The notes: generated by a model not told the origin, from the sequence alone. A stretch of 64,000 nt of DNA from Spirochaetota bacterium (GCA_022703505.1 JAKLDN010000009.1:149567-213566); one strand, 5' to 3'. Shown: positions 34,402 through 42,916, counted from the stretch's first letter. Translations and numbers: made by a program.

Positions 34402-35429
34402 GCCGCAAGGCGGGTATAGTCGGCTACGGACTTTCCGGAAGGACCTTCCATCTGCCCCTGATCCGGTCCCTGCCGGAGGACTTCGAGGTATCCGCCGTGG
34501 CCGCGGGGAGACGGTTCGAGGAGGCCGCACGCGAGCTTCCGGAAGCCAGGATCGTCCGGACCGCGGAGGAACTCTTCCGACTCCCCGGCCTGGACCTCGC
34601 CGTGATCGCGTCCCCGAGCGGTCTCCACGCGGCCCATGCCCGGGCGGCCCTGGAGGCCGGCCTGGCGGTGGTCCTGGAAAAGCCCTTCGCCTCGACCGTC
34701 CGGGAGGCGGAGACCCTGATCCGGGCATCCGAAGCCGCCGGACTGCCCCTGGCGGTCTTCCACAACCGCCGCTGGGACGCGGATTTTCGGAGCCTGAGCG
34801 GGCTCCTGGACCGGGACGTCCTGGGGGAGGTCTCCGAGGCCGAGTTCCGCTGGGAGCGGTTCCGCCCGTCCGTCCAGGACCGCTGGAAGGAACGACCCGG
34901 ACCGGGCTCCGGTCTCCTGTGGGACCTGGGTCCCCACCTCTTCGACCAGGCGTGCCGGCTCTTCGGGCCCTTCGACTGGGTGATGGCGGACGTGGCGGCC
35001 CAGAGACCCGGTACCCGGGTGGACGACTGGTTCCACGCAGTGCTCGGCTCGGGGAAGCGCAGGATCATCCTGCACGCGGGTTGCCTGGCCCCGGATACGG
35101 GGTTCCACTATCGGGTCCACGGGGCGAAGGCGACCTTCCGGACCTTCGGGGAGGACGGTCAGGAGGCCGTGCTTCGGGCGGGAGACCTGCCCGGCTCTCC
35201 CGGTTGGGGCACGATGCCCGGGGCGGGCCTGCTCTCCCGCCCGGACGGTTCCGAGGAGAGGATGGACCTCGCCGGCGGGGACTGGCGGGAGTTCTACCGG
35301 GGCCTGGCCGCCGCCCTGGCCGGCCGGGGGCCCCTTCCGGTCGAGACCGCCGGAGCCCTGGAAACCCTCCGCCTGATGGAGGCCGCTAAGGTCTCCTCAG
35401 CGACCGGGCGCAGGGTCACCCTGGGATGA
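34398..35429 (+). CDS. Gfo/Idh/MocA-family oxidoreductase
   Basis: The 343-residue protein has the NAD(P)-binding Rossmann start GIVGYGLSGRTFH (about 6-18), the EKPFA motif (about 96-100) with the conserved lysine, and a C-terminal substrate domain containing LLWDLGPHLFDQACRLFG, with the catalytic His region DLGPHL. The sequence resembles the YdgJ-like scyllo-inositol or sugar dehydrogenase subgroup. It overlaps the DUF115 gene (ATGA), so the two are coexpressed, and it may oxidise or epimerise the sugar that the DUF115 protein handles. The substrate cannot be deduced. It ends directly at the lepA stop codon on the other strand. Confidence 0.9.
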   Translation: MSRKAGIVGYGLSGRTFHLPLIRSLPEDFEVSAVAAGRRFEEAARELPEARIVRTAEELFRLPGLDLAVIASPSGLHAAHARAALEAGLAVVLEKPFASTVREAETLIRASEAAGLPLAVFHNRRWDADFRSLSGLLDRDVLGEVSEAEFRWERFRPSVQDRWKERPGPGSGLLWDLGPHLFDQACRLFGPFDWVMADVAAQRPGTRVDDWFHAVLGSGKRRIILHAGCLAPDTGFHYRVHGAKATFRTFGEDGQEAVLRAGDLPGSPGWGTMPGAGLLSRPDGSEERMDLAGGDWREFYRGLAAALAGRGPLPVETAGALETLRLMEAAKVSSATGRRVTLG

Positions 35430-37241
35430 TCAGTCCTCGTCCTCGTTCGTCCGGAGCACGGCCAGGAAGGCCTCCTGGGGCAGGTCCACGTCCCCCACGG
35501 ACTTCATCCGCTTCTTGCCTTCCTTCTGCTTCTCCAGGAGCTTGCGCTTCCGGGTGATGTCGCCGCCGTAGCACTTGGCCAGGACGTCCTTGCGCACAGG
35601 GTTCACGGTCTCCCGGGCGATGATGGTCCCCCCGATGGCCCCCTGGATGGCGATCTTGAACTGCTGGCGGGAGATGGCCCCCTGGAGGCGCTCACAGACC
35701 TTCCGGGCCCGCTCGTAGGCGCCGGGCTTGAAGACCAGCTGGGACAGGGCGTCCACGGGCTTGCCGTTGATCAGGATGTCCAGCTTGACGAGTTCCGAGG
35801 GATGGTAGCCGATCACGTCGTAGTCGAAGGAGGCGTAGCCCCGACTGGTGCTCTTGAGCTTGTCGTAGAAGTCGAAGAGGACCTCCGCCAGGGGCATCTC
35901 GAAGATCATCTCCACCCGCTTCTCGTCCAGGTGGGTGAAGGAGGTCTGGACCCCCCGCTTCTGGACACACAGGGAGATGAGGTTGCCCACGTAGGCCACG
36001 GGGGTGATGATCTGGGCCTTGATGAAGGGCTCCTCGGCGGTCTCGATGCGGCCGGGATCCGGGTACTCCGAGGGGTTGTCCACGAAGAGCTCCTGGCCGT
36101 TCTTGAGGAGTATCTTGTACCGAACGCTGGGGGCGGTCATGATTATGGATTGGTCGAACTCGCGCTCCAGCCGTTCCTGGACCACCTCCAGGTGCAGGAG
36201 CCCCAGGAAGCCGCAGCGGAACCCGAAGCCAAGGGCCACGGAGTTGTCCTTGTCGTAGACCAGGGAGGCGTCGTTCAGCTTGAGCTTCTCCATGGCGATC
36301 TTGAGCTCGTCGTAGTCGTTCGTGTCCATGGGGTAGATGGAGGAAAAGACCACGGGCTTCACCTCCCGGAAACCCGGCAGGGGTTCCGAGGCCGGGACGT
36401 CGGCGTTCGTGATCGTGTCCCCCACCCGGACGTCCGAAACCGTCTTGATCCCCGCCACCACGTAGCCCACGTCCCCGGCTGACAGTTCCTCGGTCTTGGA
36501 AAGCTCGATCCGGAAGAACCCGACTTCCTCCACCTCATGGACCGCCCCGGTGTTCATGAGGAGGATCCGGTCCCCGGGCTGGATCCGGCCGTCCACCACG
36601 CGGATATGCACCAGGACCCCCCGGAAGGGATCGTACCGGGAGTCGAAGATCAGGGCCCGGGCGGGCTTGTCCGCGGATCCCCGGGGGGGCGGGAATCGCC
36701 GGACGATGGCTTCGAAGAGGTCGGGCAGGCCGGTGCCCAGCTTGGCGGACACGGGAAGGGCCTCGTCCCCGTCCAGCCCGAGGTCGTGGGAGATCTGGTC
36801 CCGGACCCCCGGCACGTCCGCGGCGGGCATGTCGATCTTGTTGATCACCGGCAGGATCTCCAGGTCGTGCTCCAGGGCCATGTACATGTTGGACAGGGTC
36901 TGGGCCTCCACCCCCTGGGAGGCGTCGATGAGGAGGATGGCCCCCTCGCAGGAGGAGATGGCCCGGCTGACCTCGTAGGAGAAGTCCACGTGGCCGGGGG
37001 TGTCCACCAGGTTCAGGGTGTAGGTGATCCCGTCCGAGGCGGTGTACGGGATGGAGACCGCCTGGCTCTTGATGGTGATGCCGCGTTCCCGTTCGATATC
37101 CATGTTGTCCAGCATCTGGTTCTGGAACTTCCGGTCGTCCACGATGTGGGCCATCTGGATGAAGCGGTCCGCCAGGGTGGATTTCCCGTGGTCGATGTGG
37201 GCGATGATGCAGAAATTCCGGATATGGTTCGGGTCTCGCAT
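35430..37241 (-). CDS. lepA: Elongation factor 4 (LepA), back-translocating GTPase
   Basis: The 603-residue protein is full-length LepA. GTPase motifs are AHIDHGKST (G1), RGITI (G2), DTPGH (G3), NKID (G4) and SAKLG (G5). The GFGFRCGFLGLLHLE segment and the LepA-specific C-terminal domain (about 500-600; KCYGGDITRKRKLLEKQKEGKKRM) follow. LepA binds stalled ribosomes and aids initiation and elongation under ionic stress. There is no Shine-Dalgarno; TTGAAG-15-TATAGA ends 8 bases before the ATG, so the message is probably leaderless or nearly so. The gene is divergent from the photolyase. Confidence 0.98.
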   Translation of the reverse strand: MRDPNHIRNFCIIAHIDHGKSTLADRFIQMAHIVDDRKFQNQMLDNMDIERERGITIKSQAVSIPYTASDGITYTLNLVDTPGHVDFSYEVSRAISSCEGAILLIDASQGVEAQTLSNMYMALEHDLEILPVINKIDMPAADVPGVRDQISHDLGLDGDEALPVSAKLGTGLPDLFEAIVRRFPPPRGSADKPARALIFDSRYDPFRGVLVHIRVVDGRIQPGDRILLMNTGAVHEVEEVGFFRIELSKTEELSAGDVGYVVAGIKTVSDVRVGDTITNADVPASEPLPGFREVKPVVFSSIYPMDTNDYDELKIAMEKLKLNDASLVYDKDNSVALGFGFRCGFLGLLHLEVVQERLEREFDQSIIMTAPSVRYKILLKNGQELFVDNPSEYPDPGRIETAEEPFIKAQIITPVAYVGNLISLCVQKRGVQTSFTHLDEKRVEMIFEMPLAEVLFDFYDKLKSTSRGYASFDYDVIGYHPSELVKLDILINGKPVDALSQLVFKPGAYERARKVCERLQGAISRQQFKIAIQGAIGGTIIARETVNPVRKDVLAKCYGGDITRKRKLLEKQKEGKKRMKSVGDVDLPQEAFLAVLRTNEDED

Positions 37242-37249
37242 GGGCGCAC

Positions 37250-37276
37250 TCTATAGGAAACCGGCGATTCCTTCAA
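37250..37276 (-). promoter_or_regulatory. lepA promoter with -10 eight bases before ATG
   Basis: On the minus strand TTGAAG (37271-37276) and TATAGA (37250-37255) are 15 bases apart, and the ATG begins 8 bases after the -10. No ribosome site is visible. Confidence 0.45.
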
Positions 37277-37387
37277 GCTCATGTCGCCCGCCGGGTACCG
37301 CGCCCCCGCTCCGGGGGACCGCTCCGGTTGGCGGCGCCGGGGTCCGCCCGGGACCGGCGGCCCTATGCCGCGGCCCCGCCCCGCAGG

Positions 37388-37393
37388 TATACT
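37388..37393 (+). promoter_or_regulatory. -10-like TATACT six bases before photolyase ATG
   Basis: TATACT ends 6 bases before the ATG at 37400, in very GC-rich surroundings with no Shine-Dalgarno, again consistent with a leaderless message. Confidence 0.4.
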
Positions 37394-37399
37394 GGCCCT

Positions 37400-38755
37400 A
37401 TGATCGTGGAACCCGAGCGCCTGTCGGTGCTCAAGCCCGGACCGCCCGGGCGGGGGGACTTCGTCCTCTACTGGATGCAGCACGCCCAGCGGGCCCGGGA
37501 AAATCCCGCCCTGGAGTACGCCGCCTCCGAGGCGGCGCGGCTCCGTCTGCCCTTGGCGGTGCTCTTCGTCCTGGCCCCCTATCCCTCCGCCACGGCCGTA
37601 CACTACCGGTTCCTCCTCGGGGGCTTGGCCGAAACCGCCCGGGCCCTGGAGGCCCGGGGGGCCCGCTTCATCCTGCGCCGGGGGGAATCCCCGAAGGTAG
37701 CCGCCGAGCTCTCCCGGCGGGCGGCCCTGGCGGTCTGCGACGCGGGTTGGACCCGGCCGGAGCTGGCCTGGAGGCGGGAGTTCGCGGAACGGTCCGCCTG
37801 CCCGGTGATCCGGGTGGACGGGGATGCCGTGGTTCCCGTGGAAGCCGCCAGCGACAAGCTGGAATGGTCCGCCTTTACCCTTCGCCGGAAGATCGAGGGC
37901 GCGGTTCCCGCCTACGCGGCCCGGATCCCGCCCGTCGTGGAGCTTCGGCGGGACGCCCGGGGCCTGGACCTGGACGGCGGCGCCGAGCTCCTTAGGACCG
38001 AGGGCGGCCCGCTTCGGCCCGAATATCCCGGGGATCGAGTCCCGGAGCAGACGGCCCTGCCCCCACCGGGAGAGGAGGCCGCCCGGACACGGTTCGACAC
38101 CTTCCTGAATACGGGGCTGGACCGGTACGACGCGGACCGGAACGACCCGACCCTGGACGGTACCAGCGGGATGAGCCCCTACCTGCACTTCGGGCAGGTC
38201 TCCCCGGTGCTCCTGGCCCGAAAGGTCCTGGAGCGCGGCGGGGCCGGAGCCGCGTCCTTCATCGAACAGCTCACGGTCCGGCGGGAGCTCTCCCTGAACC
38301 TGGTCCGCTTTCTTCCCGACGCCTACGACCGCTGGGAGGGCCTGCCCGACTGGGCCCGCCGCACCCTCCGGGACGCCGCGGGGGACAAGCGGGACTATCT
38401 CTATTCCCGGTCGGATTTCGAGGCGGCCCGTACCCACGACCCCTACTGGAACGCCGCCCAGAATCAGCTGGTCCGCTCGGGCTCGATCCACAACTACATG
38501 CGCATGTACTGGGGAAAGAAAATACTGGAGTGGTCCGCGGATCCCCGGGAGGCCTACGGGACCGCCCTGTACCTGAACGACCGCTACGCCCTGGACGGCC
38601 GGGACCCCAACGGGTACGCCGGCGTGGCCTGGTGCTTCGGCCGCCACGACCGGCCCTGGGCCGGACGCGCCGTATTCGGCACCGTGCGGTACATGAACGC
38701 CGCGGGCCTCCGGCGGAAGTTCGACGCCGACGTCTATGCGAAGGCCTGGGCCTGA
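37400..38755 (+). CDS. phr: Class II CPD DNA photolyase
   Basis: The 451-residue flavoprotein repairs UV cyclobutane pyrimidine dimers with blue light. It shows class II features: the start VLYWMQHAQRARENPALEYA, the N-terminal alpha/beta domain for an antenna (about 25-175), then the FAD domain with GTSGMSPYLHFGQVSP, LTVRRELSLNLVRF, ARTHDPYWNAAQNQLV, and HNYMRMYWGKKILEW with the class II tryptophan electron path. The frame is open to 37328 but no start signal supports the extension. Photolyase implies exposure to light in a surface or shallow environment, unlike host-restricted treponemes. With uvrB it forms the repair content of the window. Confidence 0.95.
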   Translation: MIVEPERLSVLKPGPPGRGDFVLYWMQHAQRARENPALEYAASEAARLRLPLAVLFVLAPYPSATAVHYRFLLGGLAETARALEARGARFILRRGESPKVAAELSRRAALAVCDAGWTRPELAWRREFAERSACPVIRVDGDAVVPVEAASDKLEWSAFTLRRKIEGAVPAYAARIPPVVELRRDARGLDLDGGAELLRTEGGPLRPEYPGDRVPEQTALPPPGEEAARTRFDTFLNTGLDRYDADRNDPTLDGTSGMSPYLHFGQVSPVLLARKVLERGGAGAASFIEQLTVRRELSLNLVRFLPDAYDRWEGLPDWARRTLRDAAGDKRDYLYSRSDFEAARTHDPYWNAAQNQLVRSGSIHNYMRMYWGKKILEWSADPREAYGTALYLNDRYALDGRDPNGYAGVAWCFGRHDRPWAGRAVFGTVRYMNAAGLRRKFDADVYAKAWA

Positions 38756-38797
38756 GCGGAACTGGGACGGGCCGACGGTTCCGGGGGGCTTTTCGCC

Positions 38798-38826
38798 TTC
38801 ACAAGCGGGCTTCGGAACGCTATAGT
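38798..38826 (+). promoter_or_regulatory. Promoter of the glutaredoxin-FTR pair
   Basis: TTCACA (38798-38803) and TATAGT (38821-38826) are 17 bases apart. TATAGT ends 6 bases before a first ATG (38833) and 18 before a second (38845). Confidence 0.55.
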
Positions 38827-38844
38827 AGGCCGATGGAGGAATCT

Positions 38845-39144
38845 ATGCTCGATACCCTGGAGTATACGAAGGTCGAGGGGGAGAACAAGCAGCACAGGGT
38901 GACCGTGTACGCCCTTTCCACCTGCGGCTTCTGCAAGCGGGCCATGGCCTTCCTGGATACCCACAAGTTCGAATACTCCTACATCTATATGGACAAGGTC
39001 CCCCTGGAGACGAAGACCGAGGCCAAGAAGATCCTGAAGGACCGGTACAAGCAGGACGTGGCCTTCCCCTTCGCGGTCGTGGACGACCGGGAGTCCCTGG
39101 TCGGCTTCATCGAGGCGGACTGGAAGCGGACCCTGGAGGTCTAG
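38845..39144 (+). CDS. Glutaredoxin-like protein with CGFC active site
   Basis: The 99-residue protein has the thioredoxin fold with a CGFC redox motif in YALSTCGFCKRAMAFL, then the cis-Pro region VAFPFAVVDD. Start 38845 uses a GGAGGA site 4 bases upstream; an in-frame ATG at 38833 would add MEES and could be used from a leaderless transcript. It reduces disulfides or mixed disulfides. The next gene, starting at the base after its stop, encodes the catalytic subunit of ferredoxin-thioredoxin reductase, so this protein is the likely substrate of that enzyme, taking electrons from ferredoxin rather than from glutathione. Confidence 0.85.
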   Translation: MLDTLEYTKVEGENKQHRVTVYALSTCGFCKRAMAFLDTHKFEYSYIYMDKVPLETKTEAKKILKDRYKQDVAFPFAVVDDRESLVGFIEADWKRTLEV

Positions 39145-39477
39145 ATGCCCGCTCCTAAGACCCTGGAGGATACGCGACGCTTCGCGGACATGGTGGCCGC
39201 AAAGCAGGGCTGGACGGTGAACCCGGACGCGGAATTCACGGGCACCCTGGTGGAAGGTCTCACCACGAACTGGAACCGCTACGGCTACTATCTGTGCCCC
39301 TGCCGGGATACCGAGGGGAGCCGGGAGGCGGACGCCTCGGTCCTCTGTCCCTGCCGCTACGCCCGGGCGGACGTGGCGGAGCACGGCCACTGCTTCTGCG
39401 CCCTGTTCCTCAGGCCGGACTTCGCCGCGGCGGGCCGGGAGGTCCAGGGCATTCCCGACCGCCGGAGTTCCGGCTAG
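39145..39477 (+). CDS. Ferredoxin-thioredoxin reductase catalytic (beta) subunit
   Basis: The 110-residue protein has all the cysteines of the FTR catalytic chain: CPCRD, then CPCRYA, then HGHCFCALF. Four bind a 4Fe-4S cluster and two form the redox disulfide. FTR passes single electrons from reduced ferredoxin to a two-electron dithiol carrier. No variable (alpha) subunit gene is present, as in other non-photosynthetic bacteria and archaea that carry the catalytic chain alone. GGAGG inside the preceding gene's last codons serves as ribosome site, and the ATG directly follows that gene's stop. The glutaredoxin encoded immediately upstream is the probable partner. Confidence 0.9.
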   Translation: MPAPKTLEDTRRFADMVAAKQGWTVNPDAEFTGTLVEGLTTNWNRYGYYLCPCRDTEGSREADASVLCPCRYARADVAEHGHCFCALFLRPDFAAAGREVQGIPDRRSSG

Positions 39478-39502
39478 GGCCGGACCCAGTATCCGGAACC
39501 CG

Positions 39503-40654
39503 ATGTCCCGCACCTATCTGGATTGGGCCGCCACGGCCCCCCCGTCCCCGGAAGCCCTGGAGGAATACCTCCGGGCCGCCCGGGAGTACCCCGGAAATCC
39601 GTCCAGCCTGCACGCGGAGGGTTCGGCCGCCCGTACGGCCTTGGAGGACGCCCGGGCGCGCCTGGCCGGACTCCTGGGATGCCGTCCCGGGCGGGTCGTC
39701 TTCACCTCCGGAGGCACCGAGGCGGACGGCCTGCCCCTGCTCGCCCTGCTCCGCCGGCCGTCTCCCGGATCCGTGGTGATCTCCTCCATCGAGCATCCCG
39801 CGGTGTTCGAGCAGGCCGCGGTTTTAGAACGCCTGGGATGGAAGGTCCGCCGGGTGGATCCCGGACCCGACGGGAGGGTCGCTCCCGGCGCGGTGGTGGA
39901 CGCCTGCGGGCCCGACACGGTCCTGGCGGCGGTCATGGCTGTGAACAACGAGACCGGGGCCGTCCAACCCCTGTCCGAAATCCGGTTGGCCCTGGACGAG
40001 GCCTCCCGCGGAGGGCGTCGGATCCGGTTCCATACGGACGCCGTCCAGGCCTTCGGGAAGGTCCCTTTCGAACCCGAGTCCCTCGGCGCGGACTCCGCGG
40101 CCCTGAGCGCCCACAAGATTCGCGGGCCCCGCGGCGTGGGGGCCCTCTACCTGCGGACGCCGATCGAGCCCCTGGCCGCGGGGGGCGGCCAGGAAGGCGG
40201 CATCCGCTCGGGCACGGAGAACCTGGCGGGCATCCTGGCCTTCGAGCGGGCTGCCGCCGCCGCGATCCGGGACCTGGGGGAAAACCGCCGTCGGGCCCGG
40301 GTGCTCTCGGACCGGCTACTGGATCACATCCGGGCCATCCCGGACGTCCGGCCCGTGCCCGAATGCAGGAAAGCGGGGGACGAACGGTACTCCCCCTGGA
40401 TCCTGGGCCTTTCCCTGCCCGGCCTGGCCGGGGAGACCGCCGTGCGGATCCTTTCGGACGCGGGATACGACGTATCCACCGGCAGCGCCTGCTCCTCCTC
40501 CCGCCGGAAGCGCAGGGTGCTGGAGGCCATGGGAGTCCCGGAAGCCCTGGCGTTCTGCGCCATCCGGGTTTCCCTGGGCCCGACTACCACGGAATCCGAG
40601 ATCGACGGCTTCGCCGAAGCCCTCCGGGACGCGTACCTGCGGTACCGGACCTAA
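39503..40654 (+). CDS. Cysteine desulfurase (NifS/IscS family)
   Basis: The 383-residue PLP enzyme removes sulfur from cysteine, holding it as a persulfide. It begins TYLDWAATAPPS, has FTSGGTEADG, the cofactor-stacking His in SSIEHPAV, the HTDAVQAFGK segment, the Schiff-base lysine in SAHKIRGPRG and the persulfide loop GSACSSS. It is followed 8 bases later by thiI, the same pairing as the dedicated NifZ-ThiI couple of Bacillus, so tRNA thiolation is its likely main job. Supply to Fe-S assembly cannot be excluded because no scaffold gene is in view. Confidence 0.94.
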   Translation: MSRTYLDWAATAPPSPEALEEYLRAAREYPGNPSSLHAEGSAARTALEDARARLAGLLGCRPGRVVFTSGGTEADGLPLLALLRRPSPGSVVISSIEHPAVFEQAAVLERLGWKVRRVDPGPDGRVAPGAVVDACGPDTVLAAVMAVNNETGAVQPLSEIRLALDEASRGGRRIRFHTDAVQAFGKVPFEPESLGADSAALSAHKIRGPRGVGALYLRTPIEPLAAGGGQEGGIRSGTENLAGILAFERAAAAAIRDLGENRRRARVLSDRLLDHIRAIPDVRPVPECRKAGDERYSPWILGLSLPGLAGETAVRILSDAGYDVSTGSACSSSRRKRRVLEAMGVPEALAFCAIRVSLGPTTTESEIDGFAEALRDAYLRYRT

Positions 40655-40662
40655 GGAACAAC

Positions 40663-41829
40663 ATGGATACCTTGTACCTGATCAAGCCCGGGGAGCTGGA
40701 GCTCAAGACGGGCAACCTCCGGGAATTCGAGTCCCGTCTCCGCAAGGACATCGAGCGGAGGCTGGAGGGCCGGGCCCGAGTGGACATCCGGCCGGGTCGG
40801 TTCTTCCTGCGCGTGCCCGAGGGGCTCGAGGAGCGAGCGGAACGCGTGCTTTCCCGGGTGCCCGGGATCGTGGGGTACGCCCGGGCCCTGACCTGCGGCA
40901 AGACCATGCCGGAGATCGGGGAGCTGGCCCTCCGGGTAGCCCGGGAAGGCCGGGAGGCCGGTCACTCCACCTTCAAGGTCGAAGCCCGCAGGGCGGACAA
41001 GGGCTTCCCCCTGGATTCCTACGGCCTGGCCCGGGAACTGGGAGGGCTCATCCTGGAGAACGTACCCGGGCTTTCGGTGGATGTGAAGAAACCGGAGTTC
41101 ACGGTTTTCGTGGAGGTCCGGGAGCGGGCCTACGTGCACGGCGCCATCCGGAAGGGCCAGAAGGGGCTTCCCTCGGGCTCCGCGGGGAAGGGACTGCTTC
41201 TGTTATCGGGGGGCATCGACTCCCCCGTGGCGGGCTATCTCATGGCCAAGCGGGGACTTTCCCTGGAGGCGGTCTATTTCAACGCCTATCCCTACACATC
41301 CCGGGAAGCCTGGGAGAAGGTCCGAGACCTGGCCGGCATCGTGGCCAGGTACGCGGGCAACCTGGTCCTGCACACCCTCTCGTTCACGGATATCCAGATG
41401 GAGATCAAGCGAGGGGCTCCCGTGGAGTGCTCCACCCTCTTCCTCCGGGCGGCCATGGTCAGGGCCGCCCACCTGCTGGCCGCGGAGATCGGAGCCAACT
41501 CCCTGGTGACCGGGGAGAGCCTAGGACAGGTGGCCAGCCAGACCGCGGAGAACATCCGATTCTCCCAGGCCCGGACGGACCTTCCGATCTTCCGGCCCCT
41601 CATCGGGGTGGACAAGGAGGATACCATGCGGATGGCCCGGGAGATCGGAAGCTACGAGATCTCGATCCTGCCCTACGAGGATTGCTGTGTGCTCTTCTCC
41701 CCGGAACACCCCATCCTGAGGTCCCGGCCGGACCGGGAAGGGCCGATCTACGAGTCCCTGGGTTTGGACCGCCTGATCGAAGAGGCCGTCCGGACCCGGG
41801 AAACCCTGCCCGTCCCGTTTTCCGTCTAG
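40663..41829 (+). CDS. thiI: tRNA 4-thiouridine synthase ThiI (no rhodanese domain)
   Basis: The 388-residue protein has the ferredoxin-like and THUMP domains (about 1-165) that bind tRNA, and the PP-loop ATP pyrophosphatase (about 175-388) with SGGIDSPVAG. It adenylates U8 of tRNA and accepts sulfur to make s4U. It stops where E. coli ThiI goes on into a rhodanese domain, so it is the short form that takes persulfide directly from a partner desulfurase, here the gene immediately upstream. YEDCCVLFSPEHP near the C-terminus is typical of short forms. TAAGGA precedes the ATG at 40663; the long upstream open frame is antisense-free noise over the desulfurase. Confidence 0.95.
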   Translation: MDTLYLIKPGELELKTGNLREFESRLRKDIERRLEGRARVDIRPGRFFLRVPEGLEERAERVLSRVPGIVGYARALTCGKTMPEIGELALRVAREGREAGHSTFKVEARRADKGFPLDSYGLARELGGLILENVPGLSVDVKKPEFTVFVEVRERAYVHGAIRKGQKGLPSGSAGKGLLLLSGGIDSPVAGYLMAKRGLSLEAVYFNAYPYTSREAWEKVRDLAGIVARYAGNLVLHTLSFTDIQMEIKRGAPVECSTLFLRAAMVRAAHLLAAEIGANSLVTGESLGQVASQTAENIRFSQARTDLPIFRPLIGVDKEDTMRMAREIGSYEISILPYEDCCVLFSPEHPILRSRPDREGPIYESLGLDRLIEEAVRTRETLPVPFSV

Positions 41830-41848
41830 AAGCCTGTCGGCCTGAGGA

Positions 41849-42208
41849 TCAGGCCTCCACCTTGAGGACCTCGGAGACGGCGCGCTCGATCTGCCCCTGG
41901 GGCAGTGCTCCCATGGCGTAGCTGGGATTCCCCTCCTTGGGGACGAAGTAGAGGGTGGGGATGCTCTGGATCCCGAAGACTCCGGCCAGCTCCTGCTCCG
42001 CCTCGGTGTCCACCTTGTAGACGTGGATCTTGCCCTCGTACTTCTTGGCGACCTTTTCCAGTACCGGGGCGATCATCTTGCAGGGCCCGCACCAATCCGC
42101 GTAGAAGTCGATGATCGCGGGGAGGTCCCCGGCGTATTCCCATTCTTTCTTGGACTCGTAATCGAATACCTTCTTTTTGAAGTCTTCCGTAGTCAGTTTT
42201 TCGGGCAT
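41849..42208 (-). CDS. trx: Thioredoxin
   Basis: The 119-residue protein carries the classical WCGPC active site in DFYADWCGPCKMIAPVL, followed by the cis-proline region GIQSIPTLYFV. It has an N-terminal extension of about 15 residues (MPEKLTTEDFKKKVFDY) but no signal peptide, so it acts in the cytosol as a general disulfide reductant. AAGGAGA lies 7 bases before the ATG, and a near-consensus promoter lies 43 bases further up. No thioredoxin reductase gene is present in the window; the FTR at 39145 could also reduce it. It converges with thiI with 19 bases between stops. Confidence 0.95.
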   Translation of the reverse strand: MPEKLTTEDFKKKVFDYESKKEWEYAGDLPAIIDFYADWCGPCKMIAPVLEKVAKKYEGKIHVYKVDTEAEQELAGVFGIQSIPTLYFVPKEGNPSYAMGALPQGQIERAVSEVLKVEA

Positions 42209-42250
42209 CCGTGTCTCCTTGCGCCTTCGTTTGAACTTGTGGACATACTT

Positions 42251-42279
42251 AATATAGTGTTTTTCATATGTTTCGACAA
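42251..42279 (-). promoter_or_regulatory. Sigma-70-type promoter of the thioredoxin gene
   Basis: On the minus strand TTGTCG (42274-42279) and TATATT (42251-42256) have a 17-base spacer in an AT-rich island 43 bases from the start codon. Confidence 0.65.
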
Positions 42280-42289
42280 GGGCCGCCCG

Positions 42290-42316
42290 AAAAAAAGGGA
42301 CCGCCGAGGCGGTCCC
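42290..42316 (-). terminator. Rho-independent terminator after the small outer-membrane-like gene
   Basis: A perfect 9-bp stem (GGGACCGCC / GGCGGTCCC, 2-base loop, 42297-42316) is followed on the minus strand by seven T residues, 20 bases after the stop at 42336. Confidence 0.9.
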
Positions 42317-42335
42317 TTCGATGAACGAACGGGAT

Positions 42336-42797
42336 CTAGAAGCGAATCCGGGCGCCGAACTCCGCGCCGATACCCACGGACGGTGCGGGAATGAGGGGGA
42401 TCGAAAGCACCGGGGAAAGATAGAGCTCGAACTTCTTGACCGGCCAGAACTGGAGACCGAAGGGAATGCGGAGGCCGAAATCAAATTCCCCTCCCGCGAT
42501 GCCCGCGTAGAGGCCCGCGCCGAGGAAGTAGCTCAGGCCGGAGCCCAGACCCTCCGCGTCGATCACGTAGTAATCCACGGAGGCCCCGAAACGCTCCCCG
42601 GTGAAGTCGTACTTGAGCCCCACAACCGGGAAACTGGCCCACTTGAAGGAGAGGCCCACGCCGCCGCTCAGGGAACCGCTGGCGCTTCCCACGCTTCCGT
42701 ACACTCCGAATCCCGTCAGTCCCGCGGGACCCGCGGCGAAGGCGGGAATTCCCGCCAGCAGGACCAGGGCGGCTGCGATACCAAGAACCTTTTTCAT
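42336..42797 (-). CDS. Small exported beta-barrel-like outer membrane protein
   Basis: The ATG at 42797 follows a GGAGG and gives 153 residues with a clean signal peptide ending AFA (about 1-21). The mature part alternates Gly/Ser and aromatic residues in short strands (GFGVYGSVGSASGSLSGG, VGLKYDFTGERFGASVDYY) and ends in the aromatic residue GARIRF, a common beta-barrel C-terminus. Predicted strands would suit a small 8-stranded porin-like or OmpA-type barrel. I recognise no named family. It has its own terminator, and the upstream neighbour on the same strand is tRNA-Glu, so it is probably monocistronic. A longer open frame upstream runs through the repeat region and is not coding. Confidence 0.7.
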   Translation of the reverse strand: MKKVLGIAAALVLLAGIPAFAAGPAGLTGFGVYGSVGSASGSLSGGVGLSFKWASFPVVGLKYDFTGERFGASVDYYVIDAEGLGSGLSYFLGAGLYAGIAGGEFDFGLRIPFGLQFWPVKKFELYLSPVLSIPLIPAPSVGIGAEFGARIRF

Positions 42798-42867
42798 CAC
42801 GACCTCCGTTAGGGTGCTTTCGAGACAATATACCGCGAATCCGGATGGATGCAAAGAAGCGGAAAAC

Positions 42868-42916
42868 AAAACCGGCCTTTCGGCCGGCTTATCTCTCCAT
42901 CCCCTAGGGGAGTCGA
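42868..42916. repeat. 49-bp direct repeat, copy A: duplicated tRNA-Glu 3' end plus terminator
   Basis: These 49 bases are identical to 43132-43180. They contain the CCGGCC-TTTC-GGCCGG terminator and the 3' end of the tRNA-Glu gene back to the T-loop, but here they continue into a hairpin rather than a tRNA body. This is the shape of an attachment-site duplication left by integration at a tRNA 3' end. Confidence 0.85.
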
